Part shown: positions 8,386 through 17,060 of the stretch, piece by piece
Numbering within the stretch: position 1 is the stretch's first letter
Layout: every line of letters starts with the position of its first letter
Assembly (NCBI GenBank): GCA_022704305.1
Contig: JAKJGQ010000010.1
Coordinates: forward strand, 1 to 32,153
Reading direction: 5' to 3'
Length of the DNA stretch: 32,153 bases
DNA from: Thermotogae bacterium
Lineage (GTDB): Bacteria > Thermotogota > Thermotogae > Petrotogales > Petrotogaceae
Notes under the pieces: generated by a model
What the model was told of the DNA's origin: nothing
Databases searched by the model: none
The model's input: the letters and a program-made list of their open reading frames with translations, nothing else
Position numbers and translations under genes: made by a program

Positions 8386-9603
8386 TTATTCCTGCATCAT
8401 TTTAAGTTTATTATGGAGAACCTCCACAAGCTCGTCAAGCGTCTTCTGTATATCCTGCTTACCTGAGTACATCAAAGGAAGAGAATCTTTCCATGCTGTC
8501 CATACAACGCTCATCTCTGGAATATTTGGCATCGGTTCTCCGTATACTGCCTGCTGTGACCATCCCGAAATAAGTGGATTTTTCTTTATTTCCTGAGAAT
8601 CAATAACGCTTTTTCTTGCTACAACTCTATTGGTGTCTAATGCAAATTTGAGCATGTTATCGTGTGAGGTAATAAATCTTGCGAACTTTAAAGCATCAGC
8701 TTGATTCTTGCTGTAATTATTAAAAGCTATCATCTGCACTCCCATAAAAGGCTTTGGCATTTCACCATTGGGAAGTTCCGGGATAGGAACTACACCGCAG
8801 TCTATACCCATTTTCGAAGCTCCGGGAATTACCCACGGTCCGTTGATCTGAAATGCAGCTTTACCTTCTTCAAAAGCACCTGTAGAAAACGAATGCATTG
8901 AAGACGAATCCATAAGAACCTTTGAAAGTATTCCCCTATCGAAAAGCTCTTTTAAAAAGGCAATAGCCTGGTATGCACCCTTATTATTCATTCCTATATC
9001 CTGTATATTGTATTGATTATTCTCCCATTTAAATATGTATCCGCCAAAGCCTCTTAAAATACAGTACATATGGTATGCTTCTCCGGCAGGAAATACTATT
9101 CCATTTATTCCCTGTGATTTGAGTTTTTCCGATATTTGTATGATTTCATTCCAGTCCTTGGGAGGCTGACTGACATACTTTTTATTGTAAACCAGTCCGA
9201 CACTCTCTACAGTATAAGGCAAACCATAAGCTTTTCCGTCATATCTGACAGCCATTAAAGATGACTCAGTAAAATTTTTGAGATCTTCTGACAAAATTGT
9301 GTCCACAGGCTTGAGAATGTTCTGTTTAACCCATTTTCCTATGCTGTCATGCGGAACTGTCACCAGGAGATCTGGTCCGACCCCAGCCGGAGCTGATACT
9401 CGTAACTTAGAATCGAGGTCTGTTAAATCAGTTATAGGAATCCATTTTATTTTGATACCTGTTTCTTTTTCAAACATCTTTCCCATAGCTTCAAAGTTTT
9501 TATATTCCACTGTGCTTTCCCCATAACACGTCCATACGTTCAGTTCTTTTGAAAACCCCAATAAAGAAAAAATCAAGACAAAGACTACAAGGTACTTTTT
9601 CAT
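8386..9603 (-). CDS. malE: Sugar-binding protein, MalE-type (periplasmic)
   Basis: A 405-residue family 1 extracellular solute-binding protein. It starts with a signal peptide (MKKYLVVFVLIFSLLGFSKE) that has no lipobox cysteine, so the mature protein is probably soluble in a periplasm. Family landmarks include FEKETGIKIKWIP near residue 48, GPDLLVTVPHDSIGKW near 80, and a FEEGKAAFQINGPW segment near 240. The C-terminal region with EPMPNIPEMSVVWTAWKDSL is typical of maltose and maltodextrin binders. The gene follows lacI by 15 bases with an AGGGGATG-type ribosome site and is the first structural gene of the transport operon. The ligand is inferred from the neighbouring GH13 enzyme. Confidence 0.88.
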   Translation of the reverse strand: MKKYLVVFVLIFSLLGFSKELNVWTCYGESTVEYKNFEAMGKMFEKETGIKIKWIPITDLTDLDSKLRVSAPAGVGPDLLVTVPHDSIGKWVKQNILKPVDTILSEDLKNFTESSLMAVRYDGKAYGLPYTVESVGLVYNKKYVSQPPKDWNEIIQISEKLKSQGINGIVFPAGEAYHMYCILRGFGGYIFKWENNQYNIQDIGMNNKGAYQAIAFLKELFDRGILSKVLMDSSSMHSFSTGAFEEGKAAFQINGPWVIPGASKMGIDCGVVPIPELPNGEMPKPFMGVQMIAFNNYSKNQADALKFARFITSHDNMLKFALDTNRVVARKSVIDSQEIKKNPLISGWSQQAVYGEPMPNIPEMSVVWTAWKDSLPLMYSGKQDIQKTLDELVEVLHNKLKMMQE

Positions 9604-9618
9604 GTTTTCTCATCCCCT

Positions 9619-10605
9619 TTAATTTGAAGTTCGTTCAACATATCTCGGAGAAAGTACAATATTTTCGATATTTGCCGCACCTTTTATCTTTTCTACTACT
9701 TTTTCTGCAGCAATTTCCCCCAACTCCGATATAGGCTGACTTATTGTTGTTAATCCAATTTTCTGAGAAAAAGAAAGGTCATCATATCCTATTATGTGAA
9801 AGTCTTTTCCAGCATATAATCCATTTGTTCTGCATCCTTCAATGAATCCCCATGCCACAAGATCTGAAACGGAAAATACACTAAACTTTTTTTCAGTTCT
9901 TGAAATCCTTGCTCCGAAATCAAAGGCTTGATTCCAGTCAAGAACAATGTTTTTAAACTCTATCTCCTTACTTTCTATACCTCTTTCTCTTATAGCATCT
10001 TCAAACCCTCTTTTCCTTTCGCTGAAAACTCCGCTCGAAAAAGCATCATCAGGCTCATATCCTCCTATTAGAAATAATTTCCCATTTTTTTCAAGACTGA
10101 TATGCTTTCCGGCAAGATGTCCCCCAAGGTAATTGTCTATGATGACAGAGTTTGAGCTTTCCCCATGAGAATCTACTATAAGATAAGGTTTACGTGTAGG
10201 AACCCTTCCATCCCTAAAAAGATTTTTTGGTGAAAGAGAAGCTAAAATAAGCGCATCGGTGTGGAAAAGAAAGTTTGACTCACTTGAAAATCTTGCCAGT
10301 CTGTCGCGCGAAAGTAATGGAAAAACAACACTATCATAATTGCTTTTTCTAAGTACATCATCCAGCGATTTAAGAAAAATTTTCTGAAATTCAAATCCTA
10401 CAGTCGGCACAACTATACTTACCAAGTTGGTTTTGCCGCTTGAAAGTGTCCGCGCATGTATATTAGGCTCATAATTAAGTTTTTTAACAGCATCCAATAC
10501 CTTTTTCCTGTTATTTTCTTTTATACCGTCCTGATTGTTAATAACTTTAGAAACAGTACCCACACTTACTCCTGCAAGTTTGGCAACCTCTTTTATGGTT
10601 GTCAT
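9619..10605 (-). CDS. LacI-family repressor of the maltodextrin operon
   Basis: A regulator of about 328 residues. The N terminus TTIKEVAKLAGVSVGTVSKV is the LacI helix-turn-helix, followed by the NYEPNIHARTL hinge; the rest is a periplasmic-binding-protein-like effector domain ending with the typical ISELGEIAAEKVVEKI and VERTSN segments. I place the start at the ATG at 10605 (10608 is equally possible) because GGAGGTG lies just upstream and MTTIKEVAKLAGVS matches family N termini. The frame stays open further upstream through two copies of an operator-like repeat, but that extension would remove the ribosome site. It is co-directional with, and 15 bases from, the binding-protein gene, so it probably represses its own operon and is released by a maltooligosaccharide. 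Confidence 0.9.
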   Translation of the reverse strand: MTTIKEVAKLAGVSVGTVSKVINNQDGIKENNRKKVLDAVKKLNYEPNIHARTLSSGKTNLVSIVVPTVGFEFQKIFLKSLDDVLRKSNYDSVVFPLLSRDRLARFSSESNFLFHTDALILASLSPKNLFRDGRVPTRKPYLIVDSHGESSNSVIIDNYLGGHLAGKHISLEKNGKLFLIGGYEPDDAFSSGVFSERKRGFEDAIRERGIESKEIEFKNIVLDWNQAFDFGARISRTEKKFSVFSVSDLVAWGFIEGCRTNGLYAGKDFHIIGYDDLSFSQKIGLTTISQPISELGEIAAEKVVEKIKGAANIENIVLSPRYVERTSN

Positions 10606-10621
10606 CATCTTCACCTCCATA

Positions 10622-10650
10622 ATGAATCGGTTCATAATGAATCGGTTCAT
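10622..10650 (-). promoter_or_regulatory. Tandem LacI-type operators
   Basis: Two identical copies of ATGAATCGGTTCAT (10622-10635 and 10637-10650) spaced 15 bases apart. Each contains the near-palindrome TGAA-(T/C)CG(G/A)-TTCA with the central CG typical of LacI-family operators. They lie directly downstream of the predicted -10 element of the lacI promoter, where a repressor would block transcription of the whole operon. Confidence 0.75.
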
Positions 10651-10655
10651 TTTAT

Positions 10656-10684
10656 ATAATACCTTGCTGTAAAAAATAAATCAA
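10656..10684 (-). promoter_or_regulatory. Promoter of the lacI-malEFG-GH13 operon
   Basis: On the minus strand TTGATT (10684-10679) and TATTAT (10661-10656) are separated by 17 bases. The tandem operators begin five bases after the -10 element, so the expected start of transcription lies within them. No other promoter is needed between the tightly packed genes downstream. Confidence 0.6.
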
Positions 10685-10886
10685 AGACAAAAAAAGGAAA
10701 ATAAACTCTATTAACTATTAAAATCATTTCTTTTTATGATTATTCTTGAAATTAAAAAGAAAAACATAATTATACAATGCCTTCTTGTACTTTAAGGTTG
10801 ACAAAACAGAGCAATTAAAGCAAAATCTTTATCTGAACTATATGCTAAAATATAGTATAACCTTATATAACAAAAGGGGGATGACT

Positions 10887-11720
10887 ATGCTTGAAATACC
10901 AGAGGCCATGACCTTAAGCAATCAGATCAGAGAAAAACTCCTGGGGAAAAAAATACTCTCGGCAAAAGCAAATAGCAGTGTGCATAAATTTACATGGTAC
11001 TACAACAATGATCCTGAAAAGTACTCTTTGGTTCTTAAAGGTAAAATAATAACAGATGCGTTATCCTTTGGCGGAATGCTGGAAGTGCGATTAAATGGGG
11101 CAAAACTTTTATTTACAGACGGAGTTTCACTGAAATATCTTGGAAATGACGAGAAACATCCTCTAAAACATCAGCTTCTGATTGAGTTTGAAGATAAAAG
11201 TGCTCTAACCGCAACAGTACAGATGTATGGGGGAGTATGGTGCTTTAACGACGAAGATGTTTTTGATAACCCTTACTACGCTACAGCGAAGGAAAAACCT
11301 TCAGTTTTCTCAGATAGCTTTAACCAAGAGTATTTCATGAATATTATTAATATGCCTCTGGCTGAAAAACTTAGCCTAAAAGCACTTTTGGCAACAGAAC
11401 AGCGTATACCAGGACTTGGAAACGGTGTTTTACAGGACATACTGTGGACAGCACGAATCAATCCGCGTAAAAAGGTATGCATGCTTGAATCTGATGAGAA
11501 AAAGAAGATTTTTTCATCAATAAAATCCGTTTTAAAGAATATGTACGATCTAGGTGGAAGAGATACTGAAAAAGACCTATATGGCAATAACGGCGGATAT
11601 AAAACCATTCTCAGTAAAAATACAGCATCATCACCATGTCCGGTATGTGGACAGACCATAATAAAAGAAAATTTCCTTGGCGGAAGCATTTACTACTGCC
11701 CAAAATGTCAGCCAAAATAG
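10887..11720 (+). CDS. Fpg/Nei-like DNA glycosylase homologue lacking Pro1
   Basis: A 277-residue protein of the formamidopyrimidine-DNA glycosylase/endonuclease VIII family. It keeps the helix-two-turns-helix region (ATEQRIPGLGNGVLQDILWTARINPRKK, around 190-217) and a C-terminal zinc finger CPVC...YYCPKC. The catalytic N terminus is changed: active enzymes read Met-Pro-Glu, with the proline as Schiff-base nucleophile after Met removal, whereas this one reads MLEIPEAM. It may therefore bind DNA without classical glycosylase/lyase chemistry. I chose the ATG at 10887 because it follows AAAAGGGGG at good distance and gives the family N terminus; upstream codons in frame are unrelated. It is 25 bases before the UvrA-like fusion gene and almost certainly co-transcribed, suggesting a shared nucleic-acid role. 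The family call is firm, the function open. Confidence 0.85.
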   Translation: MLEIPEAMTLSNQIREKLLGKKILSAKANSSVHKFTWYYNNDPEKYSLVLKGKIITDALSFGGMLEVRLNGAKLLFTDGVSLKYLGNDEKHPLKHQLLIEFEDKSALTATVQMYGGVWCFNDEDVFDNPYYATAKEKPSVFSDSFNQEYFMNIINMPLAEKLSLKALLATEQRIPGLGNGVLQDILWTARINPRKKVCMLESDEKKKIFSSIKSVLKNMYDLGGRDTEKDLYGNNGGYKTILSKNTASSPCPVCGQTIIKENFLGGSIYYCPKCQPK

Positions 11721-11744
11721 AAGAGAATAGCACCAGGAGGTGGT

Positions 11745-14700
11745 ATGATGATTAAAAATGATGAACTACAACTTAAAAATATAGGTATTATATTTAATTC
11801 AAATGGGTTAACAGCAGTTTTTTTAAAAAAAGAGTATATCCCGGCTCTTTTACATCTTGAGCTTTTCAGTCACTGTATAATTTTTTCAGACAGCCAACAA
11901 CAAGATAAATACAATTTATTTAAAAGCAGTATCAGCTCAGAGGTATGCAGAATAGTAAAGATTGATGGAAAAAGAGGGATTATCTATCTTGACCGGATAG
12001 CAGCAGCAGATCAGTCACCGGTATGGGATGTAAAACCTTACTTTCCCTGTGAAGATCGCGTCCAATCTCCAACAGATCCTTTTTCAAGCTTTGGAACCTT
12101 CAGAGCGGAAAACAACTGCGAGCCTCAAGAAAAGGACATCAGTGAAATTAACAATATTGAAAGAACTGTCAGAAAAAAGGGAACAATTATAAATTTTCAA
12201 GGAGAGTATTTTATTCAATTTGATAATAAATGCTTTTTTGAGTATGAGAAAATAAATCAGTTTTCGCATATAAAAATATTGTGGTGGTTTGATAGATTTG
12301 ACAAGCCGGAGTACAGAAAAGTTATACAGTGCAACCCTCCATATGAGAATGCACCAAAAACCGGTATTTTTGCAAGTCGTTCGCCCGTTAGACCAAACCC
12401 TATCGCTATGACCACAGCAAAAGTGTTAAGAACAGATCCGGAAAAAAATAGAGTATATATAAACTATATCGATTGTTTTGAGAAAAGTACAGTTGTTGAA
12501 GTTCTTCCTTACATTGCAGTATACGACAGAATTGAAGCTTTCACTCTACCGCAGTGGCTGGAACACTGGCCCCAGTGGTTGGATGAAGGAGCTACCAGCA
12601 GCATCCCTGATAAAAGCGAAATGGAACCTTCATTAAAAGACCGGATCAAAAAATACATAAAGGCTGATTCTGTCTGTTACTCACAGGAAAAAAGATACGA
12701 TAGCTTTTCCGACGGGGTTTTCCGCGATGAAGGCTACATAACTATTAAAGGTGCGAAACAAAATAACCTTAAAAACATAACGGTAAAGATACCAAAAAAT
12801 AAAATTACACTTATAACCGGAGTGAGCGGAAGCGGAAAATCAAGTCTCGCATTTGACACTCTTTATGCAGAAAGTCAGCGTAGATTTATGGATAGTATTT
12901 CAACCTCCGGTAAAATGGCGTTCGAACAGTTTGAAAAACCGGATGTTGAGCAAATAACTAATCTCCCTCCGGCTATAGCCATAGAACAGAAAACTCTTGG
13001 AAGAAATCCAAGATCAACTGTCGGAACCATAACTGACATATACGATTATCTTAAACTTCTTTATGCACGAGTTGGAACAAGACACTGCCCTCAGTGTGGA
13101 AAACCCTTTACCCAAATGACTGAGAACCAGATAATAAATACGCTACTTTCTATCCAGCCTCATAATCATATTACTATAAGTCCATTTGGTCATAATGATG
13201 ATCAAAAACATTTTATCTTTTCCGAGCAAAAAGACCGGCTTTTTGAAGACGATCTGGCTAAATGCGTATCTCTGATGCTGAAAAAAGGAAAGGGAGCATT
13301 AAGGGTATTAATAAATGAAGAAGATTTTCTCTTTCAGACCACCTCAATATGTTATCACTGTGAAAAAATATTCTTTGAGCTTACTCCGGCAGACTTCAGT
13401 TTTAACAATCCGCAAAGTATGTGTCCTGTATGCAAAGGATTGGGAGTAATTCTGCAGGTCGACCCGGAACTGATAGTAAGTGATCCCTCAAAATCATTGT
13501 TGGATGGTGCTTCAAATTGGTGGGGCAATCTCCGCAAACACAGAAGCAAACCAAATGCCAACTGGATGAAAGGCGAGGTTCTCGCTCTTGCCGAACAGAT
13601 GAATGTTGATTTGGAACTTCCATGGAAAGAGCTTCCACAGGAATTTAAAACTCAAGCACTTTATGGGTCTAAGGGAAAAGAGGTACGGTTTGTTTATGAA
13701 AATTCAAACGGTAGGAAAGGCGAAATCATAAGACCTGTTGAAGGAGCCTGCAACATTATAAATAGATTATTCAGGGAAAACAACGGCGAAACCGCACAAA
13801 GACTTGTTTCCGCCTTTATGAATGAAAAGGAATGTACCACATGTCATGGAGAGAGGCTTTCTCCACAAGGACGGATGGTGGTTCTTGCCGGAAAAAGATT
13901 TCCACAGGCAACATCAATGAAAATTAGCGAGCTGCTAAAGTGGCTCCTCGAACTTCAAATAAAGCTTGATCCATCGGAACTAGAAATAGCACAGACACTT
14001 TTGAATGAAATGACTAAAAAACTTAAGAGCCTTAGCAATGTGGGCGTTTCGTACCTTTCACTTGATAGAGCCGTGCCAACCCTATCGCCTGGCGAAGCAC
14101 AGAGAATCCGTCTTGCATCTCAGCTTGGCAACGGTCTTTCCAATCTTCTTTATATACTGGATGAGCCTTCAATGGGACTTCATGCTAAAGACCATAAGTA
14201 CCTCATACAGTCAATAAAAGAGTTGCGCGATAATGGCAATACTGTTGTCATGGTAGAACATAACACCCAAATGATCCTTAATGCTGATTATATAATAGAT
14301 ATGGGTCCGGGGGCCGGTGAACACGGAGGATACGTGATAGCTCAGGGAAATCTTTCGCAGTTAGAGGAAAACTGCACTTCTCTTACAGCAAAAGCACTTA
14401 AGGAAATAGAAAATGAACCCCGATCATGTTCAAATCGTAGAATACCTTATGGATGGCTTAAAATAATAGGTGCAACCCATAACAACCTTAAAAACATTGA
14501 TGTTGAAATTCCTTTGGGACTTATTACATGTGTAACGGGTGTAAGCGGATCAGGAAAAAGCAGTCTTATATCAAAAACACTTTTCCCAATGCTGAACAAC
14601 CATTTCAATGCTTCACAGGACACGGCGGGATCTTGTCAAAATATACTCGGAATTGAAAACATTGACAATGTCCTAAACATTTCGCAACAGCCAATAGGCA

Positions 14701-15449
14701 GAACTCCGCGTTCCAATCCTGCAACATATACCGGTCTGCTTGATGAGATACGTGAACTTTTCGCTGCTATACCTGCTGCAAAAAAATTAGGCTATAGATC
14801 AAATAAATTCAGCTTCAACAGTAAAGAGGGACAGTGCCCGGAATGCTCAGGCGAAGGCCGTAAATGTATTGAGATGAACTTTATGCCTGACGTATGGATT
14901 CAATGTCCTCAATGCAAAGGTAAGAGATTTAATCAACAGGTGCTTGAAATCTTTTACAATGGCAAAAACATTGCTGATATTCTGGAAATGACTGTAGAAG
15001 AAGCATTAACTTTCTTTAGTACCCAGAAAAAAATCTCCAGAATTCTTACAACCATGTATAATGTAGGATTGGGATATATAAAACTTGGACAAAGTGCTTT
15101 AACACTTTCCGGTGGCGAGGCCCAGAGAATAAAACTATCAAAAGAGCTTAGCCGTGAAACATCCAGCCGTTGTCTGTATATCTTAGATGAACCTACGACA
15201 GGCCTTCACTATGAAGATATTAAAAAACTTTTAAAAATACTTTCAGATATATCGGATGCCGGCAATACAGTACTAGTGATAGAACACAACCCTCAGGTAA
15301 TAAAAAATGCCGATTGGATTATAGATTTAGGACCGGAAGGCGGAGACAACGGAGGATTCCTCATTTTTCAGGGAACAGTTTCAAAGATTTTGGAATGTGA
15401 AAAAAGTTTTACTGGACAAGTACTCAAAACCATTATAAAAAACAGATAG
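11745..15449 (+). CDS. Fusion of two TrmO/TsaA-like domains with a UvrA-like ATPase
   Basis: A 1234-residue fusion. Residues ~8-120 form a TrmO/TsaA-like beta-barrel without its key motif (NIGIIFNSNG, LLHLELFSHCIIF, GIIYLDRIAAADQSPVWDVKPYFPCEDRV). Residues ~145-290 form a second, better preserved TrmO-like domain with FSHIKILWWFDRFD and GIFASRSPVRPNPIAM, the signature of tRNA t6A37 N6-methyltransferase TrmO. From ~330 the protein is UvrA-like: Walker A GVSGSGKSSLAFDT, zinc site CYHC...CPVC, LSPGEAQRIRLASQ, LYILDEPSMGLH, a second Walker A GVSGSGKSSL, zinc site CPEC...CPQC, LSGGEAQRIKLS and LYILDEPTTGLH. About 85 residues separate HCPQC from CYHC, against about 130 in E. coli UvrA, so the UvrB-binding part is shortened, as in UvrA2-type proteins linked to DNA-drug tolerance. 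AGGAGGTG precedes the ATG; ATG 11748 is an equal alternative. Confidence 0.88.
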   Translation: MMIKNDELQLKNIGIIFNSNGLTAVFLKKEYIPALLHLELFSHCIIFSDSQQQDKYNLFKSSISSEVCRIVKIDGKRGIIYLDRIAAADQSPVWDVKPYFPCEDRVQSPTDPFSSFGTFRAENNCEPQEKDISEINNIERTVRKKGTIINFQGEYFIQFDNKCFFEYEKINQFSHIKILWWFDRFDKPEYRKVIQCNPPYENAPKTGIFASRSPVRPNPIAMTTAKVLRTDPEKNRVYINYIDCFEKSTVVEVLPYIAVYDRIEAFTLPQWLEHWPQWLDEGATSSIPDKSEMEPSLKDRIKKYIKADSVCYSQEKRYDSFSDGVFRDEGYITIKGAKQNNLKNITVKIPKNKITLITGVSGSGKSSLAFDTLYAESQRRFMDSISTSGKMAFEQFEKPDVEQITNLPPAIAIEQKTLGRNPRSTVGTITDIYDYLKLLYARVGTRHCPQCGKPFTQMTENQIINTLLSIQPHNHITISPFGHNDDQKHFIFSEQKDRLFEDDLAKCVSLMLKKGKGALRVLINEEDFLFQTTSICYHCEKIFFELTPADFSFNNPQSMCPVCKGLGVILQVDPELIVSDPSKSLLDGASNWWGNLRKHRSKPNANWMKGEVLALAEQMNVDLELPWKELPQEFKTQALYGSKGKEVRFVYENSNGRKGEIIRPVEGACNIINRLFRENNGETAQRLVSAFMNEKECTTCHGERLSPQGRMVVLAGKRFPQATSMKISELLKWLLELQIKLDPSELEIAQTLLNEMTKKLKSLSNVGVSYLSLDRAVPTLSPGEAQRIRLASQLGNGLSNLLYILDEPSMGLHAKDHKYLIQSIKELRDNGNTVVMVEHNTQMILNADYIIDMGPGAGEHGGYVIAQGNLSQLEENCTSLTAKALKEIENEPRSCSNRRIPYGWLKIIGATHNNLKNIDVEIPLGLITCVTGVSGSGKSSLISKTLFPMLNNHFNASQDTAGSCQNILGIENIDNVLNISQQPIGRTPRSNPATYTGLLDEIRELFAAIPAAKKLGYRSNKFSFNSKEGQCPECSGEGRKCIEMNFMPDVWIQCPQCKGKRFNQQVLEIFYNGKNIADILEMTVEEALTFFSTQKKISRILTTMYNVGLGYIKLGQSALTLSGGEAQRIKLSKELSRETSSRCLYILDEPTTGLHYEDIKKLLKILSDISDAGNTVLVIEHNPQVIKNADWIIDLGPEGGDNGGFLIFQGTVSKILECEKSFTGQVLKTIIKNR

Positions 15450-15456
15450 ATATCAA

Positions 15457-15499
15457 AAAGTACCCTGTGGATTGAATTGTTCCAGCCACAGGGTACTTT
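15457..15499. terminator. Bidirectional terminator between the UvrA fusion and znuB
   Basis: A perfect 14-bp stem, AAAGTACCCTGTGG facing CCACAGGGTACTTT, with a 15-base loop, sits between convergent genes. On the minus strand it is followed by TTTTT, so it should end the zinc operon efficiently; on the plus strand the T stretch is shorter, but the stem is strong enough to act on the UvrA-like gene too. Confidence 0.85.
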
Positions 15500-15511
15500 A
15501 AAATTACTGTT

Positions 15512-16321
15512 TTATGTCGTTTTTTTTAGTCTGGCAAGCATCATTGATACTATAAAAAATCCAAAAAGCATTACTACTATTGCCGGTCCGGGAGGAATAT
15601 TCATAAAGTATGAAATAAAAACACCGAATAATGCTCCCAAAAATCCTATGAAACAAGATAATACTATCATCTGATTAAGCGTCGTGGCCCACATCTTGGC
15701 AATTATGCCAGGAGTAAGTAAAAGCGCCGTTACGAGTATAATCCCTATAATTTTTACCGAAGTAACCACAACAAGAGATACTGTAAGCAAAAATATATAG
15801 TCTATAAAGTCCACAGGAACCCCATATATTTTTGCCATTCTTTGATTGAATGCATAGTATTTAAGCTCTTTATTGAAAAAAACAGTACTCATAAGTATTA
15901 TTGCAAAAACAACAAGAAGAAGTACAATATCGTTAAAAGTAACCATAAGAATATCCCCGAAAAGGTATCCGGATATTTCTGGTGTATAGCCGGTCTTAAG
16001 CGAAATGAATATTATTCCCAGAGCCATCGAAAGAGAAAGCATAACTCCTATAATACTGTTTTCATTAATACTCTTTTTTTTACTTATAATAAATATGGCA
16101 CTGGCAAATATGATAGCAGTTATTATCGAAACAAGGTTCAGATTCCAGCCCATAAGCAAGGCCAAGGCTATTCCACCGAAAGCTGTATGTCCTGCACCAT
16201 CGCCTATAAACTCCATTTTTTTCAAAACAATAAAGTTGGAAAGTATCGCACAGCTTACTCCCGAAAGCAAGGATGCTGCAAGAGCATACTGCATAAACTG
16301 ATAACTTAGTATTTCAATCAT
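15512..16321 (-). CDS. znuB: Zinc ABC transporter permease
   Basis: A 269-residue membrane permease of the ABC-3 (ZnuB/MntB) family with about eight hydrophobic helices. Family landmarks are the N-terminal FMQYALAASLLSGVSCAILSNFIVLKKMEFIGDGAGHTAFGG stretch and, near the C terminus, KIIGIILVTALLLTPGIIAKMWA. It is the last gene of a four-gene operon and its ATG overlaps the ATPase gene by eight bases. The metal is assigned from the histidine-rich binding protein and the Fur/Zur-like regulator; manganese or iron permeases are similar in sequence. Confidence 0.88.
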   Translation of the reverse strand: MIEILSYQFMQYALAASLLSGVSCAILSNFIVLKKMEFIGDGAGHTAFGGIALALLMGWNLNLVSIITAIIFASAIFIISKKKSINENSIIGVMLSLSMALGIIFISLKTGYTPEISGYLFGDILMVTFNDIVLLLVVFAIILMSTVFFNKELKYYAFNQRMAKIYGVPVDFIDYIFLLTVSLVVVTSVKIIGIILVTALLLTPGIIAKMWATTLNQMIVLSCFIGFLGALFGVFISYFMNIPPGPAIVVMLFGFFIVSMMLARLKKTT

Positions 16322-17060
16322 TCCTGCTCACCACTTTCAAAGGATTGTCTATATGCACAAGCATTTCAAGGCTCTCGGCATATATATCTTTAAGATCCTG
16401 TGAAGACATCTCTGCAGTATTTTTATGGCAGTGAAGCGTCCTGTTAAGACACATAACTTTGGTGGTTTCTTTAAACACCATAGAAAGATCATGACTCACA
16501 AGTATCACAGTCACTTTTTCCTGCTGGTTAAGTTTTTTCAACAGACCGTAAAATAATATCTGTCCGTTCTTATCAACCCCGGCTTCCGGTTCATCCAGAA
16601 TAAGAATATCCGGTTTTGATACAAGAGCACGTGCAAGCAGGAGTCTCTGATACTCTCCACCGGAAAGTCTTCCTGCTTTTCTGTCTTTCAGATGATCTAT
16701 TCCCAAAATTTTCAATACTTCCATAACTTTTTTCACATGCTCTGCGGTATAGCGCCTAAGAAAACCTACTTCTTTATACATACCCATCAGTGCTACTTCT
16801 TTAACGGTTATGGGAAAGCTTCTGTCTATTTCATCGTATTGTGGAACATATCCTATTTTCCCGTTTATTTTTATTTCTCCGGTATAATCTTTTATTTCAT
16901 TAAGGATTACTTTTATAAGTGTAGATTTTCCTGCACCATTAGGTCCTATTATTCCCACAAAATCACCGGTATGAATTTCAAAGTCTATATTTTGTAGGAT
17001 AACATGATTTTCAATTTTATAGTTGAGATTGTTTACACAGATTGCTGTTTTTTTATCCAT
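16314..17060 (-). CDS. znuC: Zinc ABC transporter ATPase
   Basis: A 248-residue ATP-binding subunit with Walker A GPNGAGKST (about 39-47), Q-loop GYVPQYDEID, signature LSGGEYQRLLLARAL, Walker B DILILDEPEAGVD and the switch histidine in VILVSHDLSMV. I start it at the ATG at 17060 (MDKKTAICVNNLNYK), which matches family N termini; the longer frame upstream is out-of-frame readthrough of the preceding regulator gene. It overlaps the regulator stop by eight bases and znuB by eight bases, so the products are probably made in step. It powers import through ZnuB. Confidence 0.9.
   Translation of the reverse strand: MDKKTAICVNNLNYKIENHVILQNIDFEIHTGDFVGIIGPNGAGKSTLIKVILNEIKDYTGEIKINGKIGYVPQYDEIDRSFPITVKEVALMGMYKEVGFLRRYTAEHVKKVMEVLKILGIDHLKDRKAGRLSGGEYQRLLLARALVSKPDILILDEPEAGVDKNGQILFYGLLKKLNQQEKVTVILVSHDLSMVFKETTKVMCLNRTLHCHKNTAEMSSQDLKDIYAESLEMLVHIDNPLKVVSRND

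Noticed and set aside
10609-10650. LacI start within the tandem repeats
   Set aside because: It would include the operators and ribosome site in the coding sequence; the family N terminus begins at MTTIKEV.
10785-10886. Earlier start for the Fpg-like gene
   Set aside because: The upstream residues do not resemble the family, and a clear ribosome site lies just before the ATG at 10887.
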